Below, piece after piece: positions 9,102-17,421 of a DNA stretch of 40,656 nt. This stretch comes from Flavobacteriaceae bacterium (GTDB taxonomy: Bacteria > Bacteroidota > Bacteroidia > Flavobacteriales > Flavobacteriaceae), in the NCBI GenBank assembly GCA_002694465.1, contig NZMG01000010.1, forward strand, positions 1-40,656, read 5' to 3'. Within the stretch, counting starts at the first letter, position 1; every line of letters begins with the position of its first letter. The notes under the pieces are model-generated. The model saw only the letters and a list, made by a program, of their open reading frames with translations, did not search any database and had not been told where the DNA came from. The translations under genes were made by a program, and so were the position numbers.

Positions 9102-9130
9102 TTTGTTTATACTAACATTACTTAATTTTG
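9102..9130 (+). promoter_or_regulatory. promoter of OmpA copy 2
   Basis: TTTG at 9102-9105 and a perfect -7 box TAATTTTG at 9123-9130 are 17 bases apart, matching the Bacteroidetes vegetative promoter. The ATG is 24 bases further on. Confidence 0.65.
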
Positions 9131-9154
9131 ATAGTTACATAAAATCTACCCCAT

Positions 9155-10015
9155 ATGAAAAAAATAGCCATTTTTATTCTTTCTGCAGGAATCATGATGA
9201 GTTCATGTGTTCCTAAAAAAAAGTATGTAGAACTTGAGGCAAAACAAAACAAGACTCAAAACTTACTAAATTCTACAACTGTAAAATTAAACGCTTGTGA
9301 GGCAGACAAAGCAGCGGCGAATGCAACCATTGCTGCTCTAGAAAAACGAGTGATAGACCTTAAACAAGATAAAGAAGATCTTATTAAAAGCTCTAAAGAT
9401 CTTACTATCCTAACTCAACAAGGGGCTACCAACCTTGAGAAATCGTTAGAAAGTTTAAAAGAAAAAGACCTTAAAATTAACCGTCTTCAGGATGCTTTAA
9501 ATAAAAAAGATAGTGTTACCCTTGCACTAGTAACCAGTTTGAAAAAAGAGGTAGGTCTTAATGATGAGGATATTCAAATTAATGTAGAAAAAGGAGTTGT
9601 ATTTATTTCCTTAAGTGATAAAGTACTGTTTAAAAGTGGAAGTTATGAACTTTCCGCCAGAGCCAACGAAATCTTAGGAAAAGTAGCTACTGTAATTAAT
9701 AGTAAACCAGATTTTGAAGCCCTTGTTGAAGGACATACTGATAATGTCCCCTATAAGAATGGCTTGCTACTTGACAACTGGGACTTAAGCGCAAAACGCG
9801 CCACTGCAGTAGTTCGCAAATTAATGGAATTAGGCGCCAATCCAATACAGTTAATTGCTGCGGGTCGTGGAGAATATGTACCTTTAGTACCAAACGATAC
9901 CGCTGAAAACAAATCAATTAATAGAAGAACAAAAATCTACGTGCTTCCAAAAATTGACCAGTTTTACACTATGATAGAAAAGGAACTTAAAACACTTTCT
10001 GAAGAAGGAAACTAA
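9155..10015 (+). CDS. OmpA-family peptidoglycan-binding lipoprotein, copy 2
   Basis: This 286-residue protein is the tandem paralogue of the preceding gene, with the same length and the same domain order: lipobox (MMSSC, Cys 18), coiled coil to about residue 130, and OmpA C-terminal domain at 140-275 with EGHTDNVPY and NRRTKIYVLP. Most differences are in the signal peptide; the coiled coil and the peptidoglycan-binding domain are almost unchanged, and many codon changes are silent, so both copies appear to be under protein-level selection. Likely role: a lipid-anchored link between membrane and cell wall. It has its own promoter and terminator. Confidence 0.92.
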   Translation: MKKIAIFILSAGIMMSSCVPKKKYVELEAKQNKTQNLLNSTTVKLNACEADKAAANATIAALEKRVIDLKQDKEDLIKSSKDLTILTQQGATNLEKSLESLKEKDLKINRLQDALNKKDSVTLALVTSLKKEVGLNDEDIQINVEKGVVFISLSDKVLFKSGSYELSARANEILGKVATVINSKPDFEALVEGHTDNVPYKNGLLLDNWDLSAKRATAVVRKLMELGANPIQLIAAGRGEYVPLVPNDTAENKSINRRTKIYVLPKIDQFYTMIEKELKTLSEEGN

Positions 10016-10035
10016 AATGTTATTTTAATACTTTT

Positions 10036-10066
10036 AAAACTCGGCTTTTACAGTCGAGTTTTTTAT
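10036..10066 (+). terminator. rho-independent terminator after OmpA copy 2
   Basis: AAAACTCG (10036-10043) pairs with CGAGTTTT (10055-10062) around an 11-base loop, and the T-run continues to 10064. Confidence 0.75.
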
Positions 10067-10122
10067 TGTTCCATTTTAAAAGATTTTTCTTTTTACACGA
10101 CTTAAGCAATTCAAAAATAAAT

Positions 10123-10130
10123 TATCTTTA
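10123..10130 (+). promoter_or_regulatory. -7-like promoter box for the DinB gene
   Basis: TATCTTTA lies 38 bases before the start codon at 10169. It differs by one base from TAnnTTTG and recurs in front of several other genes in this window. No clear -33 element is seen. Confidence 0.4.
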
Positions 10131-10168
10131 ATATTCATTAAAATAACAACAATCTTAAAATCAATACA

Positions 10169-10771
10169 ATGAAAAAACTAATACCTATTTTATGTATTAC
10201 TCTAATGGGGTTTACTACAATACAAGCTCAAATATCAAAAGAAGAAAGAGCTGCTGCCATTGCAGAAATGACTAAAACTCACGACCTCCTTTTAATAACT
10301 ATTAAAGGGTTGAGCGAAGAACAGCTTAACTTTCGAAGTGATGTAGACTCATGGTCTATTGCAGAATGTGTAGAACATATTGCAATTTCTGAAAATAACC
10401 TCTTTGGTATGGCAATGGGTGCTCTAGAAACTCCAGCAGACCCTTCAAAAAGAGGGGACGTAAAAATGACAGATGAACAACTTATGGCTATCATTGTTGA
10501 TAGAAGTACAAAAGTAAAAACGCCAGAAGCATTTGAACCTAGCGGAAAATTTGGTTCTTTTGAAGAAACCTTAAATGCGTTTCTTGAAAAAAGAAAATCG
10601 AATATGGAATTTGTTTCTTCTACAGATGCCGACTTAAGAAACCACTACGCTCAATTACCGTTTGGTACTATTGATGCGTATCAAGCCCTTCTGTTTATAT
10701 CTGGTCATACTGAAAGACACATTTTACAAATTGTGGAAGTAATGGAAAATGATGATTTTCCTGGAATGTAA
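10169..10771 (+). CDS. secreted DinB-like (DinB_2) protein
   Basis: The 200-residue protein starts with a signal peptide (residues 1-21, ending TIQAQ), and the rest matches the four-helix DinB/YfiT-like fold. Residues 31-60 form the first helix with THDLLL, then SWSIAECVEHIAISE (residues 70-84), a hallmark of the family, and the last helix SGHTERHILQIVEVM with the HxxxH pair (near residues 176-180) that usually binds a divalent metal together with an earlier histidine. DinB-fold proteins include metal-dependent thiol transferases, but the reaction of this exported subgroup is unknown. It stands alone between terminators and faces the injection-system operon tail to tail. Confidence 0.88.
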   Translation: MKKLIPILCITLMGFTTIQAQISKEERAAAIAEMTKTHDLLLITIKGLSEEQLNFRSDVDSWSIAECVEHIAISENNLFGMAMGALETPADPSKRGDVKMTDEQLMAIIVDRSTKVKTPEAFEPSGKFGSFEETLNAFLEKRKSNMEFVSSTDADLRNHYAQLPFGTIDAYQALLFISGHTERHILQIVEVMENDDFPGM

Positions 10772-10793
10772 TTTCCATTCATTCTAAAACAAT

Positions 10794-10823
10794 AAACCCT
10801 CAGTAAAACTGGGGGTTTTTATT
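10794..10823. terminator. bidirectional terminator between DinB gene and eCIS operon
   Basis: AAACCCTCAG (10794-10803) pairs with CTGGGGGTTT (10809-10818) over ten positions, one G-T, around a five-base loop. T-rich sequence follows on the plus strand, and the minus strand also reads into a T-rich tract. The hairpin lies between two convergent genes, so it can serve both. Confidence 0.75.
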
Positions 10824-10824
10824 T

Positions 10825-11655
10825 TTAATAAGGCCAATTTACTTCCAAGGGTTTCTCCATCCACGGAAATTTAATTACTGAAAAGGAAAAAGGAGATCTA
10901 TTAAGTAACAAGTCGTATGCTTTTTTTTCAACCGTCAAATCCCAATGATTAGATTCTTCATTAAGCAAACCATCCCTTACAAGCCAATTCCCTCTAAATC
11001 CATCAATAGAAGTTTCTCCTATAGCAGGCCAATATCCAATGGCAGCCTCTAACAATCCATGCATAAGTTCTTTTTCATCTTCTTTAATATCAATACCTTC
11101 AGGTACTGGATTTGCAATGGATATTCCACAGAGAATTTTATTAAGTGGCAAAAAAGATTCTTCAGTTTTGGAAAGCCCAGTGGCAAGATATTGCACATAA
11201 TGTACAGCCTTTAATTGGTTTTCTGTTGTGTTAAACTGGTCATTAGTTGTAAGTCCCAATCGCTGAAAAAGTAATGGGAAATAACTATTAATTAAAACAA
11301 CTCCCGCATTATTTGCAAAAATTTGGTCCATCATAAAATTCTTGTCTTTTGATTGTTTTTCATAAAGAGTATTTGTAGAAAGAATATCACTTTCTTTTAA
11401 AGCGCTAAGCACCCTTATAGTTAACTCCGTTTTTAAGTCATTAGGTGAAATAGTCCCTAAGTTTATTTCCAATTTAGGAATTTGAATAGTTTTGTTTTCT
11501 AGACCTAATGAATTAAACACTTCTTCCAACAATTCTGTCAAACTACTATTACTCCAATCACTTAAGGTTTGTTGTAATTTTGAAGCTTTTGCCTCGTCAT
11601 AAAATTCTGTATCCCAAGTAACTGTCCCAATAATATGTGAATTTTTATTATTCAT
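10825..11655 (-). CDS. contractile injection system tape-measure family protein, short form
   Basis: The 276-residue protein resembles the CIS tape-measure family (CIS_TMP) of Bacteroidota. Residues 1-90 have the typical head: IGTVTWDTEFYDEA, an amphipathic helix, EEVFNSLGLENK and the strand pattern IPKLEINLGTI. The tail (about residues 120-276) has the other conserved blocks: VLINSYFPLLFQRLGL, AVHYVQYLATG, LNKILCGI, and a Trp-rich end with IKFPWMEKPLEVNWPY. Family members are usually several hundred residues longer in the middle, so this copy has head and tail almost joined. It might set a very short tube or act as a baseplate or assembly factor. It is the last gene of the minus-strand operon. 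Confidence 0.75.
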   Translation of the reverse strand: MNNKNSHIIGTVTWDTEFYDEAKASKLQQTLSDWSNSSLTELLEEVFNSLGLENKTIQIPKLEINLGTISPNDLKTELTIRVLSALKESDILSTNTLYEKQSKDKNFMMDQIFANNAGVVLINSYFPLLFQRLGLTTNDQFNTTENQLKAVHYVQYLATGLSKTEESFLPLNKILCGISIANPVPEGIDIKEDEKELMHGLLEAAIGYWPAIGETSIDGFRGNWLVRDGLLNEESNHWDLTVEKKAYDLLLNRSPFSFSVIKFPWMEKPLEVNWPY

Positions 11656-11691
11656 TTATAAAACGCTTCACCTTTTTCATTTGATCATTTA

Positions 11692-11991
11692 TTAATCGCC
11701 GATTAACACATTTGGCGCACCTATTACAATTGAGCCTCCATGGGCTGTTTTATCACTCATTCGCGCTGCTGGCATTCCTCCAATCATAACTGTAGCAGAA
11801 CCCGAAATAATACTATCTGGAGGACCTACACATATCAGTTGGTCTCCTACCCTAGCCGCAGGTAATTTTCCTATTAGGACTGTTGGCTCACCAGGTCCAA
11901 CAATAGGACCTCCCACATGAGGTATAGGAGGAATTCCCGGTGTTTGCATAGGGCACTCATGAAAATCTGTTAATCGTGCTGCTGGTTTCAT
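11692..11991 (-). CDS. PAAR-domain spike tip protein
   Basis: The 99-residue protein is a PAAR-repeat tip: KPAARLTDFHECP at the N-terminus, PHVGGPIVGPGEPTVLIG, KLPAARVGDQLICVG and GMPAARMSDKTAHGG. The repeated Pro-Ala-Ala-Arg turns and the His/Cys residues that bind one zinc at the apex are visible (His 11, Cys 13, Cys near 53, His near 84). PAAR proteins sharpen the end of VgrG/gp5-type spikes and can carry effectors; this one has no extension, so it is a plain tip. It corresponds to Afp10 of the antifeeding prophage and lies 11 bases downstream of the spike gene. Confidence 0.92.
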   Translation of the reverse strand: MKPAARLTDFHECPMQTPGIPPIPHVGGPIVGPGEPTVLIGKLPAARVGDQLICVGPPDSIISGSATVMIGGMPAARMSDKTAHGGSIVIGAPNVLIGD

Positions 11992-12002
11992 ACTTATTTC
12001 GT

Positions 12003-13799
12003 TTAATTAATCATGACCATTGCCCCTTTTAAAGTGAGTTCTGCTCCGCCTTGAACACTTGCATTGGCGCCTCCTTTGGCAACGTACTCTACTTGAGCAG
12101 ATTCTTTAATATTTAACCCATTAATATTTACATCTCCTCCATTAGATTCAATAGTTACTCCTTGGGTGCCTTTTAAAGTTAACATTTCGGTAGCTTCAAT
12201 AGAAATACTCTTTTTGCTTTTAAGTTGAATACCATCTTCATTTAATACAACACTATTGCTATTTTGATCTTTAATGCTAATTTGCTTCTCAGCATCGCTC
12301 AGTCTTATAGTATTTTTTTCGGGGGTAGCAATCACAAGTTCTTTCTTTTCATCATCAAAAGATAGCTGCATTCCAGATTTAGTAACAATAGCCTTTAATG
12401 TATTTTTTTCATTAGGCACCAACCCTTCATATGGTTTTAATTTATCTGCACTGTACAGGCTTCCTAATATTATAGGGAAACGAGGATCTTCATTTAAAAA
12501 GCCTACAATGACCTCATCTCCTACTTCTGGAAAGAAAAAAGCACCTGCATTGTTTGAGGCATAAAAATTTCCTAACCTAGCCCAAAGCCCTTCTCCTTTT
12601 GGATCGAACATGGGAATATCCACTAAGACTCGAAATTGATTTTCTGGGTCTTCATACATTTTTTTTACTGTAGCTGTAAACAATCCATTAACTCCTGGCA
12701 ATAATCCTGCTGCTGGGGCTGCCATAACATCATGACTTTCGGTAAACCACTCAGAAGATAAACCAAAACCAATTTCAGTCATCCAATTACCTTCAGCAAT
12801 TGTATGGGTTACTTTCGAAACAAAATGATCTCCATTAAATCGAGCGCCAAGGTTTTTTAATGTGATAAAATTGCCAGGCAAAACAAGGTGATTTCCTTGA
12901 CAAGTTACTTCACCACTAAACTTTGATAGCTCACTTTTTATTATTTGAGCTTTGCTCCAATTGCTTAACTCATCTTGATTAAGAGTCCCTGGTGTTTTTA
13001 ATTGATATTCTGCAAGACCAACAACCTCTGAAAGTTTTTTGGAAGAAATATTGCCAGCACCTGCATAATCGCTAGCACTTTCCCCTGAAACAATGGATTG
13101 GGTTTTATAATCCCATGAACTGCTTTTAGCCTTTCCAATTTGGTCAATAGCATTTAAATCGCCATTAAATTGATATATCGATTCCCCATAGGATAGCGAT
13201 AAGACAGAAGTTTTATCCTCTAAAGGATTTACTACGAATACCTTTCCATTATTAGCAGAAACAATAAATCCGTTCGCTTCTGCTCGAGATAACATAAAAT
13301 CCCAATCGGTCGTATAATACTGAACCATTTGAGGCCATTTATTTGAGGTTGCCGTAATCTTTTTTTCTAAGCTATACGAATTAAGAATCTCCGTAATAAT
13401 CTCACTATCTGTTTTTTTAGCAAAGGTTAGGCTCTTTCTTCCAACTGTCATCTTAACCGCCTCATCTTTGCATACAATTTCAAGTGTTGGGCCTGTAATA
13501 TTATCTATTTTAATATTCTGACTTACAATAATCCCTTTAAAAATAGCCGTATTTTTTGTATCGTATCCTGCCTCTATAGTTAATTCTGCACCCGGCACGA
13601 ATGTATTTGAAGAACTTACATCAAAATTTCCTGAAGCAGCATCTCCATCAAGAATTACCACACGAGCTGTTGCAATTCTATTCACTGAAAATGTTACATC
13701 AATTGAATGAACATCTGTTGTATCTGGAATAACGGCTCCTTCTACTTTGATATTACAGGTTACTACACCTCCTCCATATAAGTTTACAGTTTCTGACAT
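12003..13799 (-). CDS. VgrG-like spike protein of the injection system (gp27-gp5 fusion)
   Basis: The 598-residue protein combines a gp27/late-control-D-like part (about residues 1-355), an OB-fold (about 366-455, with RVLVDIPMFDPKGEGLWARL and FFPEVGDEVIVGFLNEDPRFPIILGSLYS), and a C-terminal beta-helix (about 460-598) built from short repeats ending in ELTLKGAMVMIN. This is the layout of Afp8/VgrG: trimers make the hub and the needle on which the PAAR tip sits. There is no lysozyme domain and no effector extension. It lies between the DUF5908 peptide and the PAAR gene, as in other eCIS loci of Bacteroidota. Confidence 0.92.
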   Translation of the reverse strand: MSETVNLYGGGVVTCNIKVEGAVIPDTTDVHSIDVTFSVNRIATARVVILDGDAASGNFDVSSSNTFVPGAELTIEAGYDTKNTAIFKGIIVSQNIKIDNITGPTLEIVCKDEAVKMTVGRKSLTFAKKTDSEIITEILNSYSLEKKITATSNKWPQMVQYYTTDWDFMLSRAEANGFIVSANNGKVFVVNPLEDKTSVLSLSYGESIYQFNGDLNAIDQIGKAKSSSWDYKTQSIVSGESASDYAGAGNISSKKLSEVVGLAEYQLKTPGTLNQDELSNWSKAQIIKSELSKFSGEVTCQGNHLVLPGNFITLKNLGARFNGDHFVSKVTHTIAEGNWMTEIGFGLSSEWFTESHDVMAAPAAGLLPGVNGLFTATVKKMYEDPENQFRVLVDIPMFDPKGEGLWARLGNFYASNNAGAFFFPEVGDEVIVGFLNEDPRFPIILGSLYSADKLKPYEGLVPNEKNTLKAIVTKSGMQLSFDDEKKELVIATPEKNTIRLSDAEKQISIKDQNSNSVVLNEDGIQLKSKKSISIEATEMLTLKGTQGVTIESNGGDVNINGLNIKESAQVEYVAKGGANASVQGGAELTLKGAMVMIN

Positions 13800-13856
13800 T
13801 ATAAAATATTTTGTTAGGCAAAGTACTTCTTCACCAAGATTATTGCTGAATTGATT

Positions 13857-14024
13857 TTATCGCTTATCCTTATTTGAAATTTCTTTCTTTATCATTTTTT
13901 GACACTCGAAAAGAATCTCACGTTTTAATTGATCCAAATCCTCTTTGGTAATTGTGTTGGAGTTCGAATCTAATCTATCCTCTAATTTGGTTTTTATAAT
14001 AAGTTCTCTAATTTCTACAGGCAT
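13857..14024 (-). CDS. DUF5908-type small eCIS protein
   Basis: A 55-residue protein starting MPVEIRELIIKTKLED and ending in a Lys-rich tail. The frame could extend 16 codons upstream to 14072, but that would overlap the tube gene by 38 bases, and the conserved start of this family is MPVEIREL, so the ATG at 14024 is preferred; it leaves a 10-base gap. The family is found in eCIS clusters of Bacteroidota between tube and spike genes. Its exact job is not known; a hub or tube-initiation adaptor is a guess. The rest is a predicted charged helix (EDLDQLKREILFECQKM). Confidence 0.75.
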   Translation of the reverse strand: MPVEIRELIIKTKLEDRLDSNSNTITKEDLDQLKREILFECQKMIKKEISNKDKR

Positions 14025-14034
14025 ACTATTTATT

Positions 14035-14499
14035 TTAGTGATTACTATTTTTAGAGTTGTTCGTTGTTTCAAAAAAGGTATATACCAACTCTAACGTTTC
14101 AATGAGTACTTCGTTATTTTCACCAGATAATGCATCTACCGAAAACTTTATAGGATATGCGTTATAAAAATTCCAAATCATTAAATAATCCCCACTAGCA
14201 TCTAAAAGATATACAGAAATATTTTGGGGAGTAATTGGATTTGACAAACTACCTTGCAATATGTTTTCACACCATTTTAATAATTCTGAATTTTCTGAAG
14301 TGATTCCTCTTTTTAACACCAAGTTTTGAAAACTCGCAATCGTAGGAACACGATGAAGAAATCTATTTTCTCCACCAGCTACAATTTCTTCTGTTTCCAT
14401 TTCCAAAGAAATTCCTGAAACTTCTTTAAAACCTGTTTGCTCTCCTTTAAAAGAAAGTGCAAAATAAAAACCTACAGGCGGTATATATTGCTTAGCCAT
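14035..14499 (-). CDS. inner tube protein of the injection system (gp19/Hcp-like), second copy
   Basis: The 154-residue protein is of the T4 gp19 tail-tube family: GFYFALSF, GFKEVSGISLEMETEEI, the Gly-Gly-Glu-Asn turn GGENRFLHRVP, LVLKRGI, and the late IWNFYNAYPIKFS and EVLIETLELVYTFFE blocks. Tube proteins of this kind stack as hexameric rings inside the sheath. It differs from the neighbouring copy in the long loop and in the C-terminus, which suggests a special ring such as the tube initiator that meets the spike (compare Afp5 with Afp1). Start overlaps the preceding gene by 8 bases, so translation is coupled. Confidence 0.9.
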   Translation of the reverse strand: MAKQYIPPVGFYFALSFKGEQTGFKEVSGISLEMETEEIVAGGENRFLHRVPTIASFQNLVLKRGITSENSELLKWCENILQGSLSNPITPQNISVYLLDASGDYLMIWNFYNAYPIKFSVDALSGENNEVLIETLELVYTFFETTNNSKNSNH

Positions 14500-14953
14500 T
14501 GGTAATTGTTAGTTGTTCATATGCCAATTCTAAGGTATCTATGGCAACTTCATTTCCATCCGATTTTAAATCGGTACTTGTAATTTTAGTAGGCCAAGCG
14601 TTATTTAATTGCCAATGCATCGTCACAGCGTCATTTTCATCTAACAATTTTATCAATACTGTTCTTCTTTTAATGGTATTCATAGAAATTTGCTTATGCC
14701 AATTCCAAAAAGTATTATCATTTACAAAGACACCACGTTTCATAGTGACATTGCCATACTTTACAATTCCCGGCAAATTTTCAGTAGAAAATATAGGGTC
14801 ATTGTTTTTTCGATATTCAATAATCTGGTTTTCCACATCCAATCCAGAAACTTCCTGAAAGGCTACTCCTTTCAATTCAGTTCCAAGATCGACTTCAAAT
14901 CGAAACTTCGGCATAGGCCACGTTGCGCCTTCTTTACTTCCGTCAGTTGCCAT
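14492..14953 (-). CDS. inner tube protein of the injection system (gp19/Hcp-like), first copy
   Basis: The 153-residue protein has the gp19-family pattern: WPMPKFRFEVDLG, VAFQEVSGLDVENQIIEYR, VTMKRGVFVND, HWQLNNAWPTKI and EVAIDTLELAYEQL. It is the likely main tube subunit, comparable to Afp1, forming the hexamer stack that the sheath drives forward. It follows the sheath gene by 32 bases and overlaps the second tube gene. The two tube paralogues share the block order but differ clearly in sequence. Confidence 0.92.
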   Translation of the reverse strand: MATDGSKEGATWPMPKFRFEVDLGTELKGVAFQEVSGLDVENQIIEYRKNNDPIFSTENLPGIVKYGNVTMKRGVFVNDNTFWNWHKQISMNTIKRRTVLIKLLDENDAVTMHWQLNNAWPTKITSTDLKSDGNEVAIDTLELAYEQLTITNG

Positions 14954-14985
14954 ACTATTATTCTTTTATATTAGTGCATATTGAT

Positions 14986-16563
14986 TTAACTTGATTTTGG
15001 CATCTCTTGAACAAAAGATAATACTATAAATTCAGCGGGATGTGTAACGGCAACTTTAACAGTTACTCTCAAAAAACCAAGCAAAACATCTTCTGAAGTC
15101 ATGGTGGTTCCTAGACCACATTCCACTTGAAAGGCATCTTTAGCAGTTGCTCCCTGCAAACCTCCTTCTTTCCAAACAGTTGTTAAAAAACTACTTATCA
15201 TAGCCTTTACACCCTCCCAAGTGTTTTTATCATTAGGCTCAAAAACATAGGCATGAGTTGCAAGCTTACAGGACTGCTCTAAATATATAAGTGTACGTCG
15301 AACAGGTAAATATTTCCAGTCTAAACTATTTCCATCTAAGGTACGTGCACCCCAAACTAAAATTCCCAGTCCATTAAAATATCTTATGGCATTAATGGAT
15401 TTACCTGATACAGCATCCACATTTAAAGGTCTTTGCTGTGCTTCAGATAATTTAATAGGTAATCTATATGCTCCAACAATACTAATATTTGCTGGTGCTT
15501 TCCACACTCCTATTTGGTTATCCATGGTGGTTATAACGCCTGCCATACCCCCACTAGGAGGTAATATATTTGCGGTTTCTAACACATGTTTTATAATAAT
15601 AGAATAATCCTTACTAGCAATTAAAAGCGAATTATTAAGCTGTGAAACGGTTAGGCCTGAATCTCCTTTTTCAATGGATGTTAAAATAGTTGCTACACTT
15701 TGATTTGGTGTAGATGAAGGATTAAGAATAGACCCTAACTGCTTTATATCGCCACCAAATAAATTGGTATAGTCAATATCTGTGTTCTGCATAATCGTTG
15801 TTCCCACAAAAGGATAGTATGCCGCTCCATAACTTAATCCTTTAGCACCGGTATTATTTCTAAAATTAGTGATATCGTCGGTATACATAATAGGATCTGG
15901 ATTCCTTCCCCCTATTACATCAAAAATACTAATAGCCGTTCCCATTTCCTCATTTTGGAGTAGCATGGCTTGCATTAATATTCCGTTATCCTCGGGACTT
16001 AAAAGCGTTGCCTCTGGACAAATATACATCGTGGGTTCTTTTTCGTTTTTAAGAAGATTGACACCATTTAATAAATCATCCAATTTCACATTAGGATTAA
16101 CTATTTGTTCTTCTGGGCTAAGAGGCTTTTTTGACGGAGGACCGTAGGTGCCCACCGAAACTATATAGGCATCTGCTCCCCCATTTTCATAAAAAAGCCG
16201 GATGCTATTGTAAAAGTAGTAAATGGTATTGGGGTCTGGTGCAATGGCGTAATAATTACCATCGTTTAACATAAAGCCCATGTTTTCATGCTCTTGATTC
16301 TGTTTTACAACATAATACTCTGGGCTGTATTGTTTTGAGGGAGCAGCAGGTGCGGGTGGATCTGGATAACAATAGATAGCTTTAAACTCTGCAAATGAAG
16401 AAATTTTTAAAGGGACATTTGCATACGATTTTCCATTGTAGGTTGCTTGGGGTGTATATCCAATAAATGCTGGAACCGCTGTGGGTACAGGAACTACCGA
16501 ATTCGGAAAAGCGCTCTCTTCATTAATATAAATCCCAGGAGTTTTAATGGGTGGTAGGTTCAT
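14986..16563 (-). CDS. contractile sheath protein of the injection system
   Basis: The 525-residue protein fits the phage tail sheath family. The N-terminus TPGIYINEESAFPNSVVPV and VPAFIGYT gives the strand that reaches a neighbouring subunit. The C-terminal part has NGLGILVWGARTLDG, YLPVRRTLIYLEQS, FLTTVWKEGGLQGATAKDAFQVECG and a final RVTVKVAVTHPAEFIVLSFVQ, the conserved handshake domain. The middle (about 60-330) holds variable surface domains. Only one sheath gene is present, whereas the antifeeding prophage has three. Contraction of this sheath would push tube and spike through a target membrane. It lies 5 bases after the first gene of the operon. Confidence 0.93.
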   Translation of the reverse strand: MNLPPIKTPGIYINEESAFPNSVVPVPTAVPAFIGYTPQATYNGKSYANVPLKISSFAEFKAIYCYPDPPAPAAPSKQYSPEYYVVKQNQEHENMGFMLNDGNYYAIAPDPNTIYYFYNSIRLFYENGGADAYIVSVGTYGPPSKKPLSPEEQIVNPNVKLDDLLNGVNLLKNEKEPTMYICPEATLLSPEDNGILMQAMLLQNEEMGTAISIFDVIGGRNPDPIMYTDDITNFRNNTGAKGLSYGAAYYPFVGTTIMQNTDIDYTNLFGGDIKQLGSILNPSSTPNQSVATILTSIEKGDSGLTVSQLNNSLLIASKDYSIIIKHVLETANILPPSGGMAGVITTMDNQIGVWKAPANISIVGAYRLPIKLSEAQQRPLNVDAVSGKSINAIRYFNGLGILVWGARTLDGNSLDWKYLPVRRTLIYLEQSCKLATHAYVFEPNDKNTWEGVKAMISSFLTTVWKEGGLQGATAKDAFQVECGLGTTMTSEDVLLGFLRVTVKVAVTHPAEFIVLSFVQEMPKSS

Positions 16564-16568
16564 AATCT

Positions 16569-17372
16569 TTATATATAAATGTACATAGGTGATGAAAACT
16601 TAGTAATTCCATTTTCTTGATAGGAATGTAAACTATCTGGACTGGGACGTGGAAGTCTCATAACATTTTTTTGGTCACCGTTATATATTGTTATTAAGTT
16701 AAAAGTGTATTTAGACTTGAAACTCAAGGGAAGCAATATATGTCCAGAAGTTAATTTTAAAGCTCCTTGTCCATTTGCTATAGTAACCTGTTCAGGACCT
16801 AAAAACTGAAAATCTTCATTGGTCTCAATTGAGAGGGTCTCGAGATTCATATCTCTTGTATTAATAATATAATAATCCCAACGTGTAGCACGCGCATTAA
16901 ATTGAATGTCAAATCGAGGAACTTCGAGTACTGACGTTACAATATCTTTAAAGTAAATACGTATTTCACCAAAATGGGTGTCCGCAGGAATTTCAGTGGG
17001 TTCTAAAATAACATCCTCTAATATTTCTGAATTCCTATAATTATCACTTTCATACAAGTAGGTGAATTGTTTATCTACAAGAAGTTCAGTATAACCAAAA
17101 AAACTATCGTCTTTTACAACCATTTTAAATTCAAAAAAATTGCCATTTGTAGCAACTTCTATCTCATTTAAATAATCGGTGAGGGAACCTTCATGGGAAT
17201 GGTATAAAGAGAACACACCATCCTTGTTTTGCATGATCAAACCATATTTTTCGAATAAAGTCTTCGTATGGTTTCCTATTAAAAGGTCCATAGCATTTTC
17301 AGCAAATCCATTTTCAAAATAGGTATGAAACAACCCTATTTGAAACAAGAGTTGATAGGTTTGGTTGGCCAT
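16569..17372 (-). CDS. first gene of the eCIS operon, protein of unknown function
   Basis: I do not recognise a named domain in this 267-residue protein. It lacks a signal peptide and membrane segments and is rich in aromatic residues. Visible features: an N-terminal block with FQIGLFHTYFENGFAENAMDLL, a central beta-rich part with FGEIRIYFKDI, the segment ARATRWDYYIINTRDM (about 160-175), and a C-terminus ending FSSPMYIYI. Its placement 5 bases before the sheath gene makes it part of the injection-system transcript. Similar proteins are, to my recollection, present in other eCIS loci of Bacteroidota, which would favour a structural role such as cap adaptor or terminator over a cargo, but this is inference. 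Confidence 0.6.
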   Translation of the reverse strand: MANQTYQLLFQIGLFHTYFENGFAENAMDLLIGNHTKTLFEKYGLIMQNKDGVFSLYHSHEGSLTDYLNEIEVATNGNFFEFKMVVKDDSFFGYTELLVDKQFTYLYESDNYRNSEILEDVILEPTEIPADTHFGEIRIYFKDIVTSVLEVPRFDIQFNARATRWDYYIINTRDMNLETLSIETNEDFQFLGPEQVTIANGQGALKLTSGHILLPLSFKSKYTFNLITIYNGDQKNVMRLPRPSPDSLHSYQENGITKFSSPMYIYI

Positions 17373-17421
17373 AAAAACAGTATTTTAAAAAGAATAGAAT
17401 ACCAATCAATATCCTAGATTT

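Noticed and set aside
12003..13799. The spike gene as part of a type VI secretion system
   Set aside because: No TssJ/L/M membrane complex, ClpV or split TssB/TssC sheath genes are nearby; a single-gene sheath, DUF5908 and a CIS_TMP protein indicate an eCIS-type locus.
14499..14974. Plus-strand frames across the first tube gene
   Set aside because: Complement of a well-supported tube gene in an operon running the other way.
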